Counted from the first letter of the stretch, positions 7,736-15,309 are shown. The stretch is 48,499 nucleotides of DNA from Virgibacillus sp. 7505 (GCF_002272135.1 NZ_NPBF01000016.1:1-48499), one strand, 5' to 3'. A program made the numbers and translations. Notes: a model not told the origin generated them from the letters alone.

Positions 7736-8716
7736 TTAGTTAGGTCCAACTATGGAATGTGGTACATAAGGTTCTTCGAGAAAGGCAATATCTGCAGCTG
7801 TTAGCTTAAGTGATAAAGAACCTACAGCATCTTCAAGATGGGATATTTTCGTAGCACCGATAATCGGGGCTGTAATGTTTTCTTTTGAAAGCAGCCAAGC
7901 CAGCGCAATGTGGATACGAGGAACACTATGTTTCTCTGCCAGTGAGGCTACTCGTTCTGCCACCAATCTGTCTGCATCAGCAGTTGCATCATATTTGGAT
8001 TTTTGGATTTGGTCCGTTTTGGAGCGATATGTTGTTTCTGCCCAATCACGTATCAATCTTCCGGAGGCAAGCGGGCTGTAAGGAGTCACTCCTATTTTTT
8101 CTTCTTTGCAGAGAGGAAGCATTTCCCGTTCTTCTTCACGGTATAAGAGGTTGTAGTGATTCTGCATCGATACAAAGCGTGTCCAATTATTTTTCTCTGC
8201 TACATGTAATGCTTTCTGGAATTGCCAAGCGTACATGGCAGAAGCACCGATATATCTTGCTTTTCCAGCTTTCACGACATCGTGCAATGCTTCCATTGTT
8301 TCTTCGATAGGGGTATTGTAGTCCCAGCGATGGATGATATAAAGGTCTATATAATCTGTGCCGAGTCTTTTAAGGCTTTTATCAATTTCACTCAAGATGG
8401 CTTTTCGGGAAAGCCCTGCACCGTTTGGACCTTTATGCATACATCCGTGAACCTTTGTTGCTAACACAACTTCGTCGCGATTGGCATAATCCTTTAAAGC
8501 ACGACCTAGGAATTCTTCACTGGTTCCCATCGAATACACATTAGCTGTATCAAAAAAATTGATTCCAAGATCAAGAGCTTTTTTTATGATAGTGCGACTT
8601 TGCTCCTCGTTAAGAACCCACTGATGAATCCACTTTTCTGCTTCACCAAAGCTCATACACCCGAGACAGAATCTAGAGACATCCAAACCCGTATTTCCTA
8701 GTTTTATATATTCCAT
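7736..8716 (-). CDS. Aldo/keto reductase
   Basis: The 326-residue protein is of normal AKR length, with the catalytic tetrad visible as D56 and Y61 (FFDTANVYSMG), K88 (ATKVHG) and H129 (YIIHRWD). It also has the C-terminal nucleotide-binding segment APIIGATKISHLEDA. It would reduce aldehydes or ketones with NADPH in the cytoplasm. It is divergent from an AraC-family regulator of the AraC_N type, the pairing known for E. coli YqhC with aldehyde reductases, so induction by reactive aldehydes is a reasonable inference. ATG is preceded by AAAAGGAGG. Confidence 0.92.
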   Translation of the reverse strand: MEYIKLGNTGLDVSRFCLGCMSFGEAEKWIHQWVLNEEQSRTIIKKALDLGINFFDTANVYSMGTSEEFLGRALKDYANRDEVVLATKVHGCMHKGPNGAGLSRKAILSEIDKSLKRLGTDYIDLYIIHRWDYNTPIEETMEALHDVVKAGKARYIGASAMYAWQFQKALHVAEKNNWTRFVSMQNHYNLLYREEEREMLPLCKEEKIGVTPYSPLASGRLIRDWAETTYRSKTDQIQKSKYDATADADRLVAERVASLAEKHSVPRIHIALAWLLSKENITAPIIGATKISHLEDAVGSLSLKLTAADIAFLEEPYVPHSIVGPN

Positions 8717-8750
8717 TGATATAATCCTCCTTTTATATTTTGTTCATTAC

Positions 8751-8768
8751 TGTCTCTTAGATTGTCTC
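8751..8768. promoter_or_regulatory. Direct repeat TGTCTC, possible AraC-type operator
   Basis: TGTCTC occurs at 8751-8756 and 8763-8768, twelve bases apart (near one helical turn), between the divergent aldo/keto reductase and AraC genes. Direct repeats of this spacing suit AraC-type half sites. No binding data are available. Confidence 0.35.
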
Positions 8769-8896
8769 ATATAGACTAATTAAACATGAAACCCATTCAT
8801 ATCAAGTTTTTGCCTGATCCTCTCAAAAGCCTTTCAAAGTAAAAAAATATCAATTAAAATGAACACATCTAAAATAGAAGGGATGGCAAATAAGAC

Positions 8897-9805
8897 ATGA
8901 GTAAGGATTCTGAAAAGCAGCAAGTACTGAGCAGACTTATCAGCAGACAAACCACTCAAGATGGCGTTCATGCTACTTCTATCGAATCGTTATTTCTCAT
9001 CCGCGAATCCTTGATCAGCGAACCTATAGCTAGAGTTAACGAGACTTCTTTTTGCATTATTGTCCAAGGAGAAAAAGAGGTGTGGCTGGGAGAAGAATGC
9101 TTTAGATATGGACCAGGCAATCATATCGTGGCATCTGTAGAGCTGCCAGTAACAGGGCAAGTCATTCATGCCTCAAATGATTATCCCTATTTGGCCCTCA
9201 AACTTGAATTTACACCAAAAGAAATCTTAGAGATCCTTAATGAAACAGACACAAAATCCGGGAAGAAACGTGATACAAAACGAGCCATGTTTATCGGTAA
9301 CTCAGACTCCTCTTTGTTAGATGCGGTAATTAGGCTAGCTAGTTTGTTAGACAGCCCAAAGCATATCCCGATACTCGCTCCATTATGTAAGAAGGAAATA
9401 CTGTACTGGGTTATGCAGGGACCAAATGGGGACGCACTTGAACAAATGGTATTAGAAGGCAGCAATGCTGTCCGAATTAGAAATGTAATTGAATATATCA
9501 TTTCTGACTTTGATAAACCTTTCCGAATAGAGGATTTAGCGGAGATAGCGAATATGAGTATCTCTTCTCTGCATCGGCATTTTAAAGAAGTAACTTCATT
9601 GAGTCCGATTCAGTTTCAAAAGCAGTTGAGGTTGCAGGAAGCCAGGCGTTTGTTATTAGCTGAGTTACCGGATATAGCGGAAGCTGCTTTTCGAGTAGGT
9701 TATGAAAGTCAATCTCAATTCACCCGCGAATATGCCCGGATGTTTGGTTTTTCACCTAGAGAAGATATAAAGAGACTTAGGGTGGATTCGGCGGAAAAAG
9801 TTTGA
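8897..9805 (+). CDS. AraC-family transcriptional regulator (AraC_N/YqhC type)
   Basis: The 302-residue protein has an N-terminal cupin-like AraC_N domain (about residues 15-175; EPIARVNETSFCIIVQGEKEVWLG) and a C-terminal double HTH (FRIEDLAEIANMSISSLHRHFKEV and PDIAEAAFRVGYESQSQFTREYARMFG). It faces the aldo/keto reductase gene across 180 bases and probably activates it. The start ATG lacks an ideally spaced SD; the nearest is GAAGGG 15 bases upstream. The start could therefore be wrong by a few codons. Confidence 0.88.
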   Translation: MSKDSEKQQVLSRLISRQTTQDGVHATSIESLFLIRESLISEPIARVNETSFCIIVQGEKEVWLGEECFRYGPGNHIVASVELPVTGQVIHASNDYPYLALKLEFTPKEILEILNETDTKSGKKRDTKRAMFIGNSDSSLLDAVIRLASLLDSPKHIPILAPLCKKEILYWVMQGPNGDALEQMVLEGSNAVRIRNVIEYIISDFDKPFRIEDLAEIANMSISSLHRHFKEVTSLSPIQFQKQLRLQEARRLLLAELPDIAEAAFRVGYESQSQFTREYARMFGFSPREDIKRLRVDSAEKV

Positions 9806-9820
9806 GGGTTGAAAAGAAAA

Positions 9821-9855
9821 AACAAGTTGTCGAGGTCTTTCCGACAGCCTGTTTA
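9821..9855 (+). terminator. Probable terminator after the AraC_N regulator
   Basis: AACAAGTTGTCG (9821-9832) and CGACAGCCTGTT (9842-9853) form a hairpin with two mismatches; the T tail is weak (TTTATCT). Confidence 0.4.
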
Positions 9856-9949
9856 TCTAGTTAGGTCTAATCAATACCTTACCAAGGCTGTCTGGTTGGT
9901 CTTCTGTTTTGCTCCTGAGTTTTATGATGTCAGAAGGGATCATTAGTTA

Positions 9950-9991
9950 TATAAAAAAGAGCCATCAGTACTTTTACAATACGGATGGCTC
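9950..9991 (-). terminator. Intrinsic terminator after the MerR-family gene
   Basis: GAGCCATC (9959-9966) and GATGGCTC (9984-9991) pair; read leftwards they are followed by TTTTTTATA. Confidence 0.85.
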
Positions 9992-9997
9992 GTTCTA

Positions 9998-10414
9998 TTA
10001 AGGGACAGCTGGAATTTCAATTTTGTCGTTTTTATGTATATCTTCCGTACCAGCTTCTAAGGCAGTTTTGTAATAAAAGCATTTATGCTCGATAAGTTTC
10101 ATTGTTTCTTTTAATTCTTCCATTTGTTTTTCCACCACGGATTTTCGTTCCATAAACATGTCAAATCTCTGCTGCAACGTAACATCTCCATCTGTACACC
10201 AATCGATGAAGGTCTTTATTTCCTTTATCGGCATACCAGTTGATTTCAAGCATTCAATGATATTTAAAGCTGCAATATCGGATTCTTTAAATAAACGCTG
10301 GCCGCTTGCTGTACGTTCAACAAAAGGCATCAATCCTTCCTTGTCATAGTAACGCAAGGTGTACGCTGTAACATTTAATTCCTTTGCTGCTTCACTGATC
10401 GTATATGTCTTCAT
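9998..10414 (-). CDS. MerR-family regulator (AdhR/NmlR-like)
   Basis: The 138-residue protein has the MerR winged HTH at residues 3-70 (TISEAAKELNVTAYTLRYYD), then a dimerisation coiled coil (about 80-120). A cysteine at position 55 sits where AdhR/NmlR-type aldehyde sensors have their conserved cysteine. It is divergent from a zinc alcohol dehydrogenase, like Bacillus subtilis adhR and adhA. It would activate that gene in response to formaldehyde, methylglyoxal or related electrophiles. ATG follows AGGAGAGC. It has its own sigma-A promoter (10472-10500), followed by an operator-like dyad. Confidence 0.88.
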   Translation of the reverse strand: MKTYTISEAAKELNVTAYTLRYYDKEGLMPFVERTASGQRLFKESDIAALNIIECLKSTGMPIKEIKTFIDWCTDGDVTLQQRFDMFMERKSVVEKQMEELKETMKLIEHKCFYYKTALEAGTEDIHKNDKIEIPAVP

Positions 10415-10440
10415 CGTAGCTCTCCTTTTCCATAAATATA

Positions 10441-10460
10441 TAGACTTCGAGTCACTCTAT
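10441..10460 (-). promoter_or_regulatory. Operator-like dyad downstream of the merR promoter
   Basis: On the minus strand ATAGAGTGACTCGAAG resembles the adh operator (TTAGAGT-TG-ACTCTAA). It lies just after the expected transcription start of the MerR gene, a position fit for autorepression. The match is partial. Confidence 0.4.
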
Positions 10461-10471
10461 GAATAGGAAGG

Positions 10472-10500
10472 ATTCTATCATAGGATTTCATGAACGTCAA
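10472..10500 (-). promoter_or_regulatory. Sigma-A promoter of the MerR-family gene
   Basis: Minus strand TTGACG (10500-10495), 17-base spacer, TAGAAT (10477-10472). Confidence 0.65.
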
Positions 10501-10548
10501 AGTGAAGGAGGGTTTAATACATAGTGATAAAAATATTTACTCAGATGC

Positions 10549-10579
10549 TTGACTTAGAGTTGACTCTAAAGTTTACAAT
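10549..10579 (+). promoter_or_regulatory. MerR-type promoter of the alcohol dehydrogenase with 19-bp spacer and operator
   Basis: TTGACT (10549-10554) and TACAAT (10574-10579) are separated by 19 bases, the over-long spacing typical of MerR-activated promoters. The spacer holds a perfect dyad: TTAGAGT (10554-10560), TG, ACTCTAA (10563-10569). This is the expected target of the divergent MerR regulator. Confidence 0.85.
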
Positions 10580-10655
10580 TGTTTACAAGAGAAGAAAGGA
10601 TAAAGTCTGTCCATGTTATTCTCTGAAACTATAAACTTTATTGGAGGATTTCTAA

Positions 10656-11696
10656 ATGGTTATCGCTAAAGCACGCGCTGTTGACGGTCCAGACAAACCC
10701 TTTAGAGCTGCTGAAATTGAAAGACGTGATCTTGATTTACATGACGTTTTAATCGAAATCAAGTTTGCCGGAATTTGCCACTCTGACATACATACTGCTC
10801 ATGGAGAGTGGGGACCAGTAAACTATCCGCTTGTACCTGGACATGAAATCGCAGGGATCGTGACAGATATCGGTTCAGAAGTTACTAAATATAAGATCGG
10901 TGACAGAGTAGGCGTCGGATGCATGGTTGACTCATGCGGAGAATGTGAAAATTGCGTAAAAGGGGAAGAGCAATATTGCCATAAAGGAAATATCCCAACT
11001 TACGCTGGCGTAGATAAATATGGCGAACCTACACAGGGAGGCTATTCTTCCCACATCGTTGTAACGGAAGAATTCGTTGTAAGTATCCCTGATAATATTG
11101 AACTTGATGCTGCAGCTCCGTTGCTTTGCGCTGGTATCACGACATTTTCTCCACTAAATCACTGGGGAGCTGGACCAGGTAAAAAAATTGCTGTTGTTGG
11201 TTTAGGTGGTCTAGGTCATATGGCTGTCAAAATTGCACATGCAATGGGTGCTGAAGTGACAGTTCTATCACAATCATTGAAGAAAAAAGAAGATGGCCTG
11301 CAATTTGGTGCGAGCAACTACTATGCCACAAGTGATCCAGAAACATTCGACAAACTTGCGGGATCCTTTGACTTAATCATTAACACAGTTAGTGCAAAGA
11401 TCGATCTGAATGCATATCTCGCCTTACTAAATCTTGATGGCACTATGGTTAATGTCGGCGCTCCAGCTGATCCGTTGTCATTAAACGTACAGTCTCTCAT
11501 CGGTCATCGTCGCTCGTTTGCAGGATCCTTGATCGGAGGAATCCGCGAGACACAAGAAATGTTAGATTTCTGTGCAGAACATAATATTGCTCCTGAAATT
11601 GAAGTGATAGCAGCTGACCAAATCGACGAAGCCTATCAACGTGTTCTGGCTTCAGATGTAAAGTATCGCTTTGTTATCGACAATAGTACGTTGTAA
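10656..11696 (+). CDS. adhA: Zinc-dependent alcohol dehydrogenase (AdhA-like, cinnamyl-alcohol-dehydrogenase type)
   Basis: The 346-residue medium-chain dehydrogenase has catalytic zinc ligands C41 (CHSDIH), H63 (GHE) and C158. Structural zinc ligands are C94, C97, C100 and C108, and GLGGLG (182-187) marks the Rossmann fold. It would interconvert alcohols and aldehydes with NAD(P) in the cytoplasm. The MerR regulator, the 19-bp-spacer promoter and family resemblance to Bacillus subtilis AdhA point to aldehyde detoxification. ATG is seven bases after GGAGG. A terminator follows, so it is monocistronic. Confidence 0.9.
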   Translation: MVIAKARAVDGPDKPFRAAEIERRDLDLHDVLIEIKFAGICHSDIHTAHGEWGPVNYPLVPGHEIAGIVTDIGSEVTKYKIGDRVGVGCMVDSCGECENCVKGEEQYCHKGNIPTYAGVDKYGEPTQGGYSSHIVVTEEFVVSIPDNIELDAAAPLLCAGITTFSPLNHWGAGPGKKIAVVGLGGLGHMAVKIAHAMGAEVTVLSQSLKKKEDGLQFGASNYYATSDPETFDKLAGSFDLIINTVSAKIDLNAYLALLNLDGTMVNVGAPADPLSLNVQSLIGHRRSFAGSLIGGIRETQEMLDFCAEHNIAPEIEVIAADQIDEAYQRVLASDVKYRFVIDNSTL

Positions 11697-11717
11697 CATT
11701 TGTAACTTTTAATCTTA

Positions 11718-11755
11718 AGGATGTCCCGTTGCTCTGACCTGGGACATCCTATTTT
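11718..11755 (+). terminator. Intrinsic terminator after the alcohol dehydrogenase
   Basis: AGGATGTCCC (11718-11727) pairs perfectly with GGGACATCCT (11741-11750), followed by ATTTTAAT. Confidence 0.88.
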
Positions 11756-11817
11756 AATATGAAGCTAGTACAGGTAGTGATGAAACTTACGAAACGTTCC
11801 TGAGGAAGGTGTAACTT

Positions 11818-12072
11818 ATGCTGGTCACTAAAATAACAGTAAATCTTCACCGAGGATTACAGGCAAGGAATACGGCAATATTTGTTGATAAAGCATGTTC
11901 CTTTACAAGTGATGTAATCCTTTCTAAAAACGGGATGTCCAGTGATGGAAAGAAGCTCATGAGAGTGATGGATTTGAATGTCAAGGATGGTGATGAAATC
12001 ACGCTTATGGTGAATGGCTGTGATGAGCATGTTACTTTTGATACGTTGAAGAGTTTCCTTATAGATAAATAG
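11818..12072 (+). CDS. HPr/Crh-like protein lacking both phosphorylation sites
   Basis: The 84-residue protein aligns without gaps to HPr and Crh (GLQARNTAIFV around position 15; SDVILSKNG around 31-39). The PTS phosphorylation histidine 15 is Gln, as in Crh. The regulatory Ser46 of HPr and Crh is Lys, and the following IMG is replaced by LMR. The protein should thus neither carry PTS phosphate nor be a substrate of HPr kinase. Crh genes usually sit in the yvcJKL cluster; this one stands alone after a terminator. SD GAGGAAGGTG precedes ATG. It may be a decoy, a partner-binding scaffold, or a decaying copy. Confidence 0.8.
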   Translation: MLVTKITVNLHRGLQARNTAIFVDKACSFTSDVILSKNGMSSDGKKLMRVMDLNVKDGDEITLMVNGCDEHVTFDTLKSFLIDK

Positions 12073-12220
12073 AAATATAGGGCACGTAATCTTGGGCAGA
12101 ATCAAAATGCAAATCAAACTGTGACCTCAATAGAGATTTTTAAGGTGAAAAAGCAAGACATCCGGATATAGCTTGCCTCAAACACAGCTGCAAGAGATGA
12201 CAAGCTAATGAATGTATATA

Positions 12221-12267
12221 AAAGGAACGATTTGAAACTAAGAAGTATTCGAAGCGTTCTTTTTTTA
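12221..12267 (+). terminator. Strong intrinsic terminator in the 12.1-12.3 kb gap
   Basis: AAAGGAACG (12221-12229) pairs with CGTTCTTT; an inner helix TTTGAA/TTCGAA extends it; seven T follow. It ends at the first codon of the histidine-phosphatase remnant, so that remnant is not served by transcription from the left. The 12073-12220 stretch shows no gene. Confidence 0.75.
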
Positions 12268-12464
12268 TGTCTTCATGGAAGGAAGTCTCAGCAGAAAGAA
12301 TTGCTGCCAGCTGCCAAGAAATCATGGAAGAAGATAAGGAAGTTGTTTTAGCTGTCTCTCATGAAGCGGCTTCCTATTTAGGAAACGGCTTATTTAACAT
12401 TCTCCGTGTGTATTCTCATTTAAAAAAGCTGCACTATGGCAGCATGGTTGAACATTTATTATAA
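12267..12464 (+). pseudogene. C-terminal remnant of a histidine phosphatase/phosphoglycerate mutase-like protein
   Basis: The 65-residue reading frame resembles the C-terminal third of the histidine phosphatase superfamily: SWKEVSAERIAASCQEIM, then VVLAVSHEAA with the second catalytic histidine. The N-terminal RHG motif and the rest of the domain are missing, and no related sequence was seen in the other frames just upstream. The ATG has no SD and starts in the T-run of a terminator. A deletion probably removed the 5' part. The frame ends six bases inside the convergent DUF1349 gene. Confidence 0.55.
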
Positions 12465-13094
12465 GTAAGCTTCGTTTGGGTCAGAAAGCTCTTCTATAGC
12501 TAGAAAATCAAAACGCACAGTCTGATCCTTGCCTTGGGGACTGCATGCAAATAATCCAGCTGCAATAGGGGAGTCATCTGGAAGATCTAAAAAAGCGATG
12601 CGCATTTGCATCCATTCTTCGCCATCCCAGGAAAAGTCGACATAACAATTTTGATTGATCCTCGATAAACGTAAGTATAAGTCAATCTCTTTATCCTTGA
12701 CATATTGTGTTGACCAATCGGAATACCCTCTATTTGTAACTACTGCGCCAAGCTTACTCAAATTAGGTGTTATATATTCTAAGGAGGATTTAACCCAGGT
12801 GTTTTTGGAGTGGCGAATCATTAATCCTGCATGGTCATATTTTGAATTTGGCATAGCTTTAACTTTTGTGGTCATTCTAAAGTTCTTATTTGTCTTTATA
12901 TACAGAAAATGCCCGTTATCATTTTCAAAGCCATAATGTGTTTTTTGCCAGAAATCAGTTTCCTCATCGGTTTCTAAAACTAATTGGGAACTCGTCGTAT
13001 CTATAGACCATTTACTCGGTTCATTATGCCATCGGAGTAAATTACTTAATTCTCTACTTTTGAATTTCTCATCTAAAAGAACTGATTTCACCAT
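12459..13094 (-). CDS. DUF1349 (concanavalin A-like) protein
   Basis: The 211-residue protein has the DUF1349 pattern: RWHNEPSKWSIDTTSSQLVLETDEETDFW near the N-terminus, then KYDHAGLMIRHSKNTWVKSSLEY and a C-terminal SPIAAGLFACSPQG. The fold is a lectin-like beta sandwich; the function is unknown, with sugar or cell-surface ligands often suggested. No signal peptide is visible. The ATG at 13094 follows GGAGG and is preferred over an upstream ATG (13208) that lacks an SD. The gene is convergent with the phosphatase remnant. Confidence 0.8.
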   Translation of the reverse strand: MVKSVLLDEKFKSRELSNLLRWHNEPSKWSIDTTSSQLVLETDEETDFWQKTHYGFENDNGHFLYIKTNKNFRMTTKVKAMPNSKYDHAGLMIRHSKNTWVKSSLEYITPNLSKLGAVVTNRGYSDWSTQYVKDKEIDLYLRLSRINQNCYVDFSWDGEEWMQMRIAFLDLPDDSPIAAGLFACSPQGKDQTVRFDFLAIEELSDPNEAYL

Positions 13095-13215
13095 CTTGAT
13101 TCCTCCAAATTTTTCATTTTTTAGCATTTCATTATGATTATACTTTCCCTGTCTCCACGTTAGAATAGGGTAATATACTCTATTAACTGACCTGTCCATT
13201 TGATTCAAATATGAC

Positions 13216-13244
13216 TTGATTTCTTAAGTAAGACCTTATACAAT
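13216..13244 (+). promoter_or_regulatory. Sigma-A promoter of the guanidine exporter operon
   Basis: TTGATT (13216-13221), 17-base spacer, TACAAT (13239-13244), about 30 bases before the riboswitch. Confidence 0.7.
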
Positions 13245-13273
13245 GTAGTGAATTGAATATTGCTAAATGTTTT

Positions 13274-13390
13274 CTAGGGTTCCGCAGCTTGGCTGGTCTG
13301 GTCCGAGAGAAAACTCACAGTATTCACTGTGTCACGGAAGGATAAAAGCCTGGGAGAAACTGTTTAACAGTTACTCCCAGGCTTTTTATC
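13274..13390 (+). promoter_or_regulatory. Guanidine-I (ykkC) riboswitch with terminator
   Basis: The conserved ykkC elements appear in order: CTAGGGTTCCG, CTGGTCCGAGAGA, AAACTCAC, CACGGAAGGATAAAAGCC and TGGGAGA. The 3' part can form the terminator AAAAGCCTGGGAG/CTCCCAGGCTTTTT (13344-13386), the usual expression platform. Guanidinium binding would disrupt the terminator and allow transcription of the two SMR genes downstream. Confidence 0.95.
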
Positions 13391-13426
13391 TTTTCATGGA
13401 CAAACTAAAATTCGGAGGTGGAAGAA

Positions 13427-13768
13427 TTGAACAAACATTGGTTCATGGTAATCATTGCGGCAGTTTTTGAAGTCTTATGGGTTATTGGATTAAAGCATGC
13501 AAGTGGTGTCTTGGAATGGATTGGAACTATAATAGCGATCGCGATTAGCTTTTATCTGATGATTAGGGCTGGGCGCTATATACCTGTCGGGACGGTTTAT
13601 GCTGTATTTGTAGGACTGGGAACAGCAGGTACCTTTTTCTCGGAAATTCTCTTCTTTGAGCAGCCATTCGTTCTTAATAAGTTCTTGCTTGTAGCTTTAT
13701 TACTTGCAGGGGTCATTGGATTGAAACTAGTAACGAAGGATCATGAAGCAGAGGGGGCAGAACAGTAA
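13427..13768 (+). CDS. ykkC: SMR-family guanidinium exporter subunit (YkkC-like)
   Basis: The protein has about 113 residues, four transmembrane segments and the essential glutamate at position 15 ([15 protein letters not shown]), with the Gdx-type [15 protein letters not shown] in the third helix region. It has a short hydrophilic tail. With the next gene it should form a heterodimeric proton-coupled guanidinium exporter, matching the guanidine riboswitch. I place the start at TTG 13427, eight bases after GGAGG; the GTG at 13418 overlaps that SD and is unlikely. The stop overlaps the next ATG by one base. Confidence 0.9.
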   Translation: MNKHWFMVIIAAVFEVLWVIGLKHASGVLEWIGTIIAIAISFYLMIRAGRYIPVGTVYAVFVGLGTAGTFFSEILFFEQPFVLNKFLLVALLLAGVIGLKLVTKDHEAEGAEQ

Positions 13769-14082
13769 TGGCATGGACATTTTTAATTTTAGCAGGACTG
13801 TTTGAAATGTTTGGTGTAGCAATGATAAATAAACTGCATAAGGATAAAAGCTGGAAACCAGCAGTCTTCCTGATTCTTGGATTCGGCGCTAGCTTTCTCT
13901 TTCTCTCTATAGCGATGGAAAGCCTGCCTATGGGCACAGCCTATGCCGTGTGGACAGGAATTGGTGCTTCTGGTGGAGCGATTGTGGGGATGTTATTCTT
14001 TAATGAATCAAAGGATTGGAAAAGGATTTTGTTTATTGCTTTGGTACTGGGTGCAGCAGTAGGATTAAAACTGGTTTCTTAA
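13768..14082 (+). CDS. ykkD: SMR-family guanidinium exporter subunit (YkkD-like)
   Basis: The 104-residue protein has four transmembrane segments, glutamate E13 (GLFEMFGVAMIN) and the SugE/Gdx motif GTAYAVWTGIGASGGAIVGM. It is translationally coupled to the upstream SMR gene (TAATG overlap). The two paralogous subunits probably pair in the membrane. No clear terminator follows; a weak GC-poor hairpin near 14194-14230 is possible. Confidence 0.9.
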   Translation: MAWTFLILAGLFEMFGVAMINKLHKDKSWKPAVFLILGFGASFLFLSIAMESLPMGTAYAVWTGIGASGGAIVGMLFFNESKDWKRILFIALVLGAAVGLKLVS

Positions 14083-14209
14083 AAAGTCAGCTCCAAATTG
14101 GCATCCTCCTAGTTTCAGTGGACTGCTTATTGTTGGGGATGTAATGAGGGAAGCCTGCGATGTACCGTTAACTTAGTATGAAATAAAACTACTCAAGCGG
14201 AATCCTGCT

Positions 14210-14237
14210 TTGGGAATATTTTTATAAGTGTTATCAT
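14210..14237 (+). promoter_or_regulatory. Sigma-A promoter of the RpiR-family gene
   Basis: TTGGGA (14210-14215), 16-base spacer, TATCAT (14232-14237). It fits the gene starting at 14311. Confidence 0.5.
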
Positions 14238-14310
14238 ACAGGTAGGATTCATAATTGACGGTTGACGTAGGAAGAACTCATGTCATATCTCATCAGGAGC
14301 AGGTGATACA

Positions 14311-15162
14311 TTGGGAGACCTAATTCATAGATTGCAAACCAAAGCATTCGAACTAACAGAAGCCCAGCGGAGAATTGCTGATTATGTTGTACAGCATCCC
14401 ATGGAAGTTGCATTTCTTACTGTTGACAAATTAGCTTCAACTGTAGGAACAAGTACAGCTACTATAATGAGATTTTCGGCAGCAGTTGGCTATTCCGGCT
14501 TTTCAGAACTACAGAGGGAACTTCAAGCAAACATGAAGCATAAAGCTGCTCCTCAAACTAGGTTAGAGGCCAATTTGAAGGATGCTGATAAAAGCGATCT
14601 TTTGCAGCAGCATGCTGAATTGCAATTAGAAAATATCCAATATTCCTTAGACAATATAGCTGAGAGTACTTTACAGGAAATAATAGAAAAGATAGCGGCA
14701 TCAGATAATATTATATGTACAAGTGTGCGGAGCGGAAGACCAGTAGGAGAATACATATCATTTGGGATAAACAGGATTTTAGGGAATTGCAGGTATATTG
14801 ATGCGGATAAAAGTGAATGGGTTGATGAATCCGTCAGTCTTACTTCGTCGGATTTAATAATAGCCGTGAGCTATCCGCGGTATGCTGAACGAATCGCAAA
14901 TATGTTAGAAGTAGCTAAGTCCTGTGGTACTGAAATCATTTTGATTACCGATGGTTATTCTTCTCCAATGACAAAGTATGCTGATTTGATTTTACCTTGT
15001 TCTTCAGCGAGTGCAGCTTCTCATAATTCCATAGTGTCAGCCATTTTTATCGTTGACTACATTCTAAGTGCTTTAGCTATCAATTATCCTGAAAGAACCA
15101 AGCCTAGACTTGATAAAATCAATGAAATCCTTACAAAAATGAGTTACCACACAAAACGTTAA
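14311..15162 (+). CDS. RpiR/MurR-family transcriptional regulator (HTH + SIS)
   Basis: The 283-residue protein has an N-terminal HTH_6 domain (residues 1-77; LTEAQRRIADYVVQHP, then KLASTVGTSTATIMRFSAAVGYSGFSELQREL). A C-terminal SIS sugar-phosphate-binding domain follows (about 110-260; CTSVRSGRPVGEYISFG, IIAVSYPRYAERIANMLEVA). It would sense a phosphorylated or acidic metabolite and control the adjacent operon at 15310, whose leader has two matching palindromes. The start is TTG 14311 behind an AGGAGCAGGTG site. A terminator overlaps the stop codon, separating it from the operon it faces. Confidence 0.9.
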   Translation: MGDLIHRLQTKAFELTEAQRRIADYVVQHPMEVAFLTVDKLASTVGTSTATIMRFSAAVGYSGFSELQRELQANMKHKAAPQTRLEANLKDADKSDLLQQHAELQLENIQYSLDNIAESTLQEIIEKIAASDNIICTSVRSGRPVGEYISFGINRILGNCRYIDADKSEWVDESVSLTSSDLIIAVSYPRYAERIANMLEVAKSCGTEIILITDGYSSPMTKYADLILPCSSASAASHNSIVSAIFIVDYILSALAINYPERTKPRLDKINEILTKMSYHTKR

Positions 15163-15186
15163 TTGTGCGGTAACTCATTTTTATTT
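15135..15186 (+). terminator. Intrinsic terminator after the RpiR-family gene
   Basis: AAAATGAGTTACC-CACAA pairs with TTGTG-GGTAACTCATTTTT with one mismatch; a T-rich tail follows. It includes the last codons of the gene. Confidence 0.88.
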
Positions 15187-15200
15187 TGAATATTTTTCCG

Positions 15201-15214
15201 TGAAAGCGCTTTAC
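15201..15214 (+). promoter_or_regulatory. cre-like site (CcpA) overlapping the -35 box
   Basis: TGAAAGCGCTTTAC matches the cre consensus TGWAARCGYTWNCW at 12 of 14 positions and is nearly palindromic. It overlaps the -35 of the catabolic operon promoter, a position suited to repression by CcpA with HPr-Ser-P. Confidence 0.65.
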
Positions 15215-15238
15215 CAAAATGAGATAGAATGGTATGAT
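15210..15238 (+). promoter_or_regulatory. Sigma-A promoter of the rraA-dehydrogenase-permease operon
   Basis: TTTACC (15210-15215), 17-base spacer, TATGAT (15233-15238). Confidence 0.65.
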
Positions 15239-15250
15239 CGCGTTATCAAA

Positions 15251-15264
15251 GTAATATATATTAC
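15251..15264. promoter_or_regulatory. Palindromic operator-like site 1
   Basis: GTAATATATATTAC is a perfect 14-base palindrome just after the expected transcription start. A second copy lies 30 bases on, three helical turns. Likely target of the RpiR-family regulator encoded upstream. Confidence 0.65.
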
Positions 15265-15280
15265 TCTAATTTTAATTTAA

Positions 15281-15294
15281 GTAATATTTGTTAC
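15281..15294. promoter_or_regulatory. Palindromic operator-like site 2
   Basis: GTAATATTTGTTAC shares 11 of 14 bases with site 1 (GTAATAT identical; second half TTGTTAC against ATATTAC). It sits next to the SD of the first gene. Confidence 0.6.
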
Positions 15295-15309
15295 GGGAGG
15301 AGCTTAGAT

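Noticed and set aside
7885-8310. 141-codon plus-strand ORF inside the aldo/keto reductase gene
   Set aside because: Antisense shadow of a complete, motif-verified gene.
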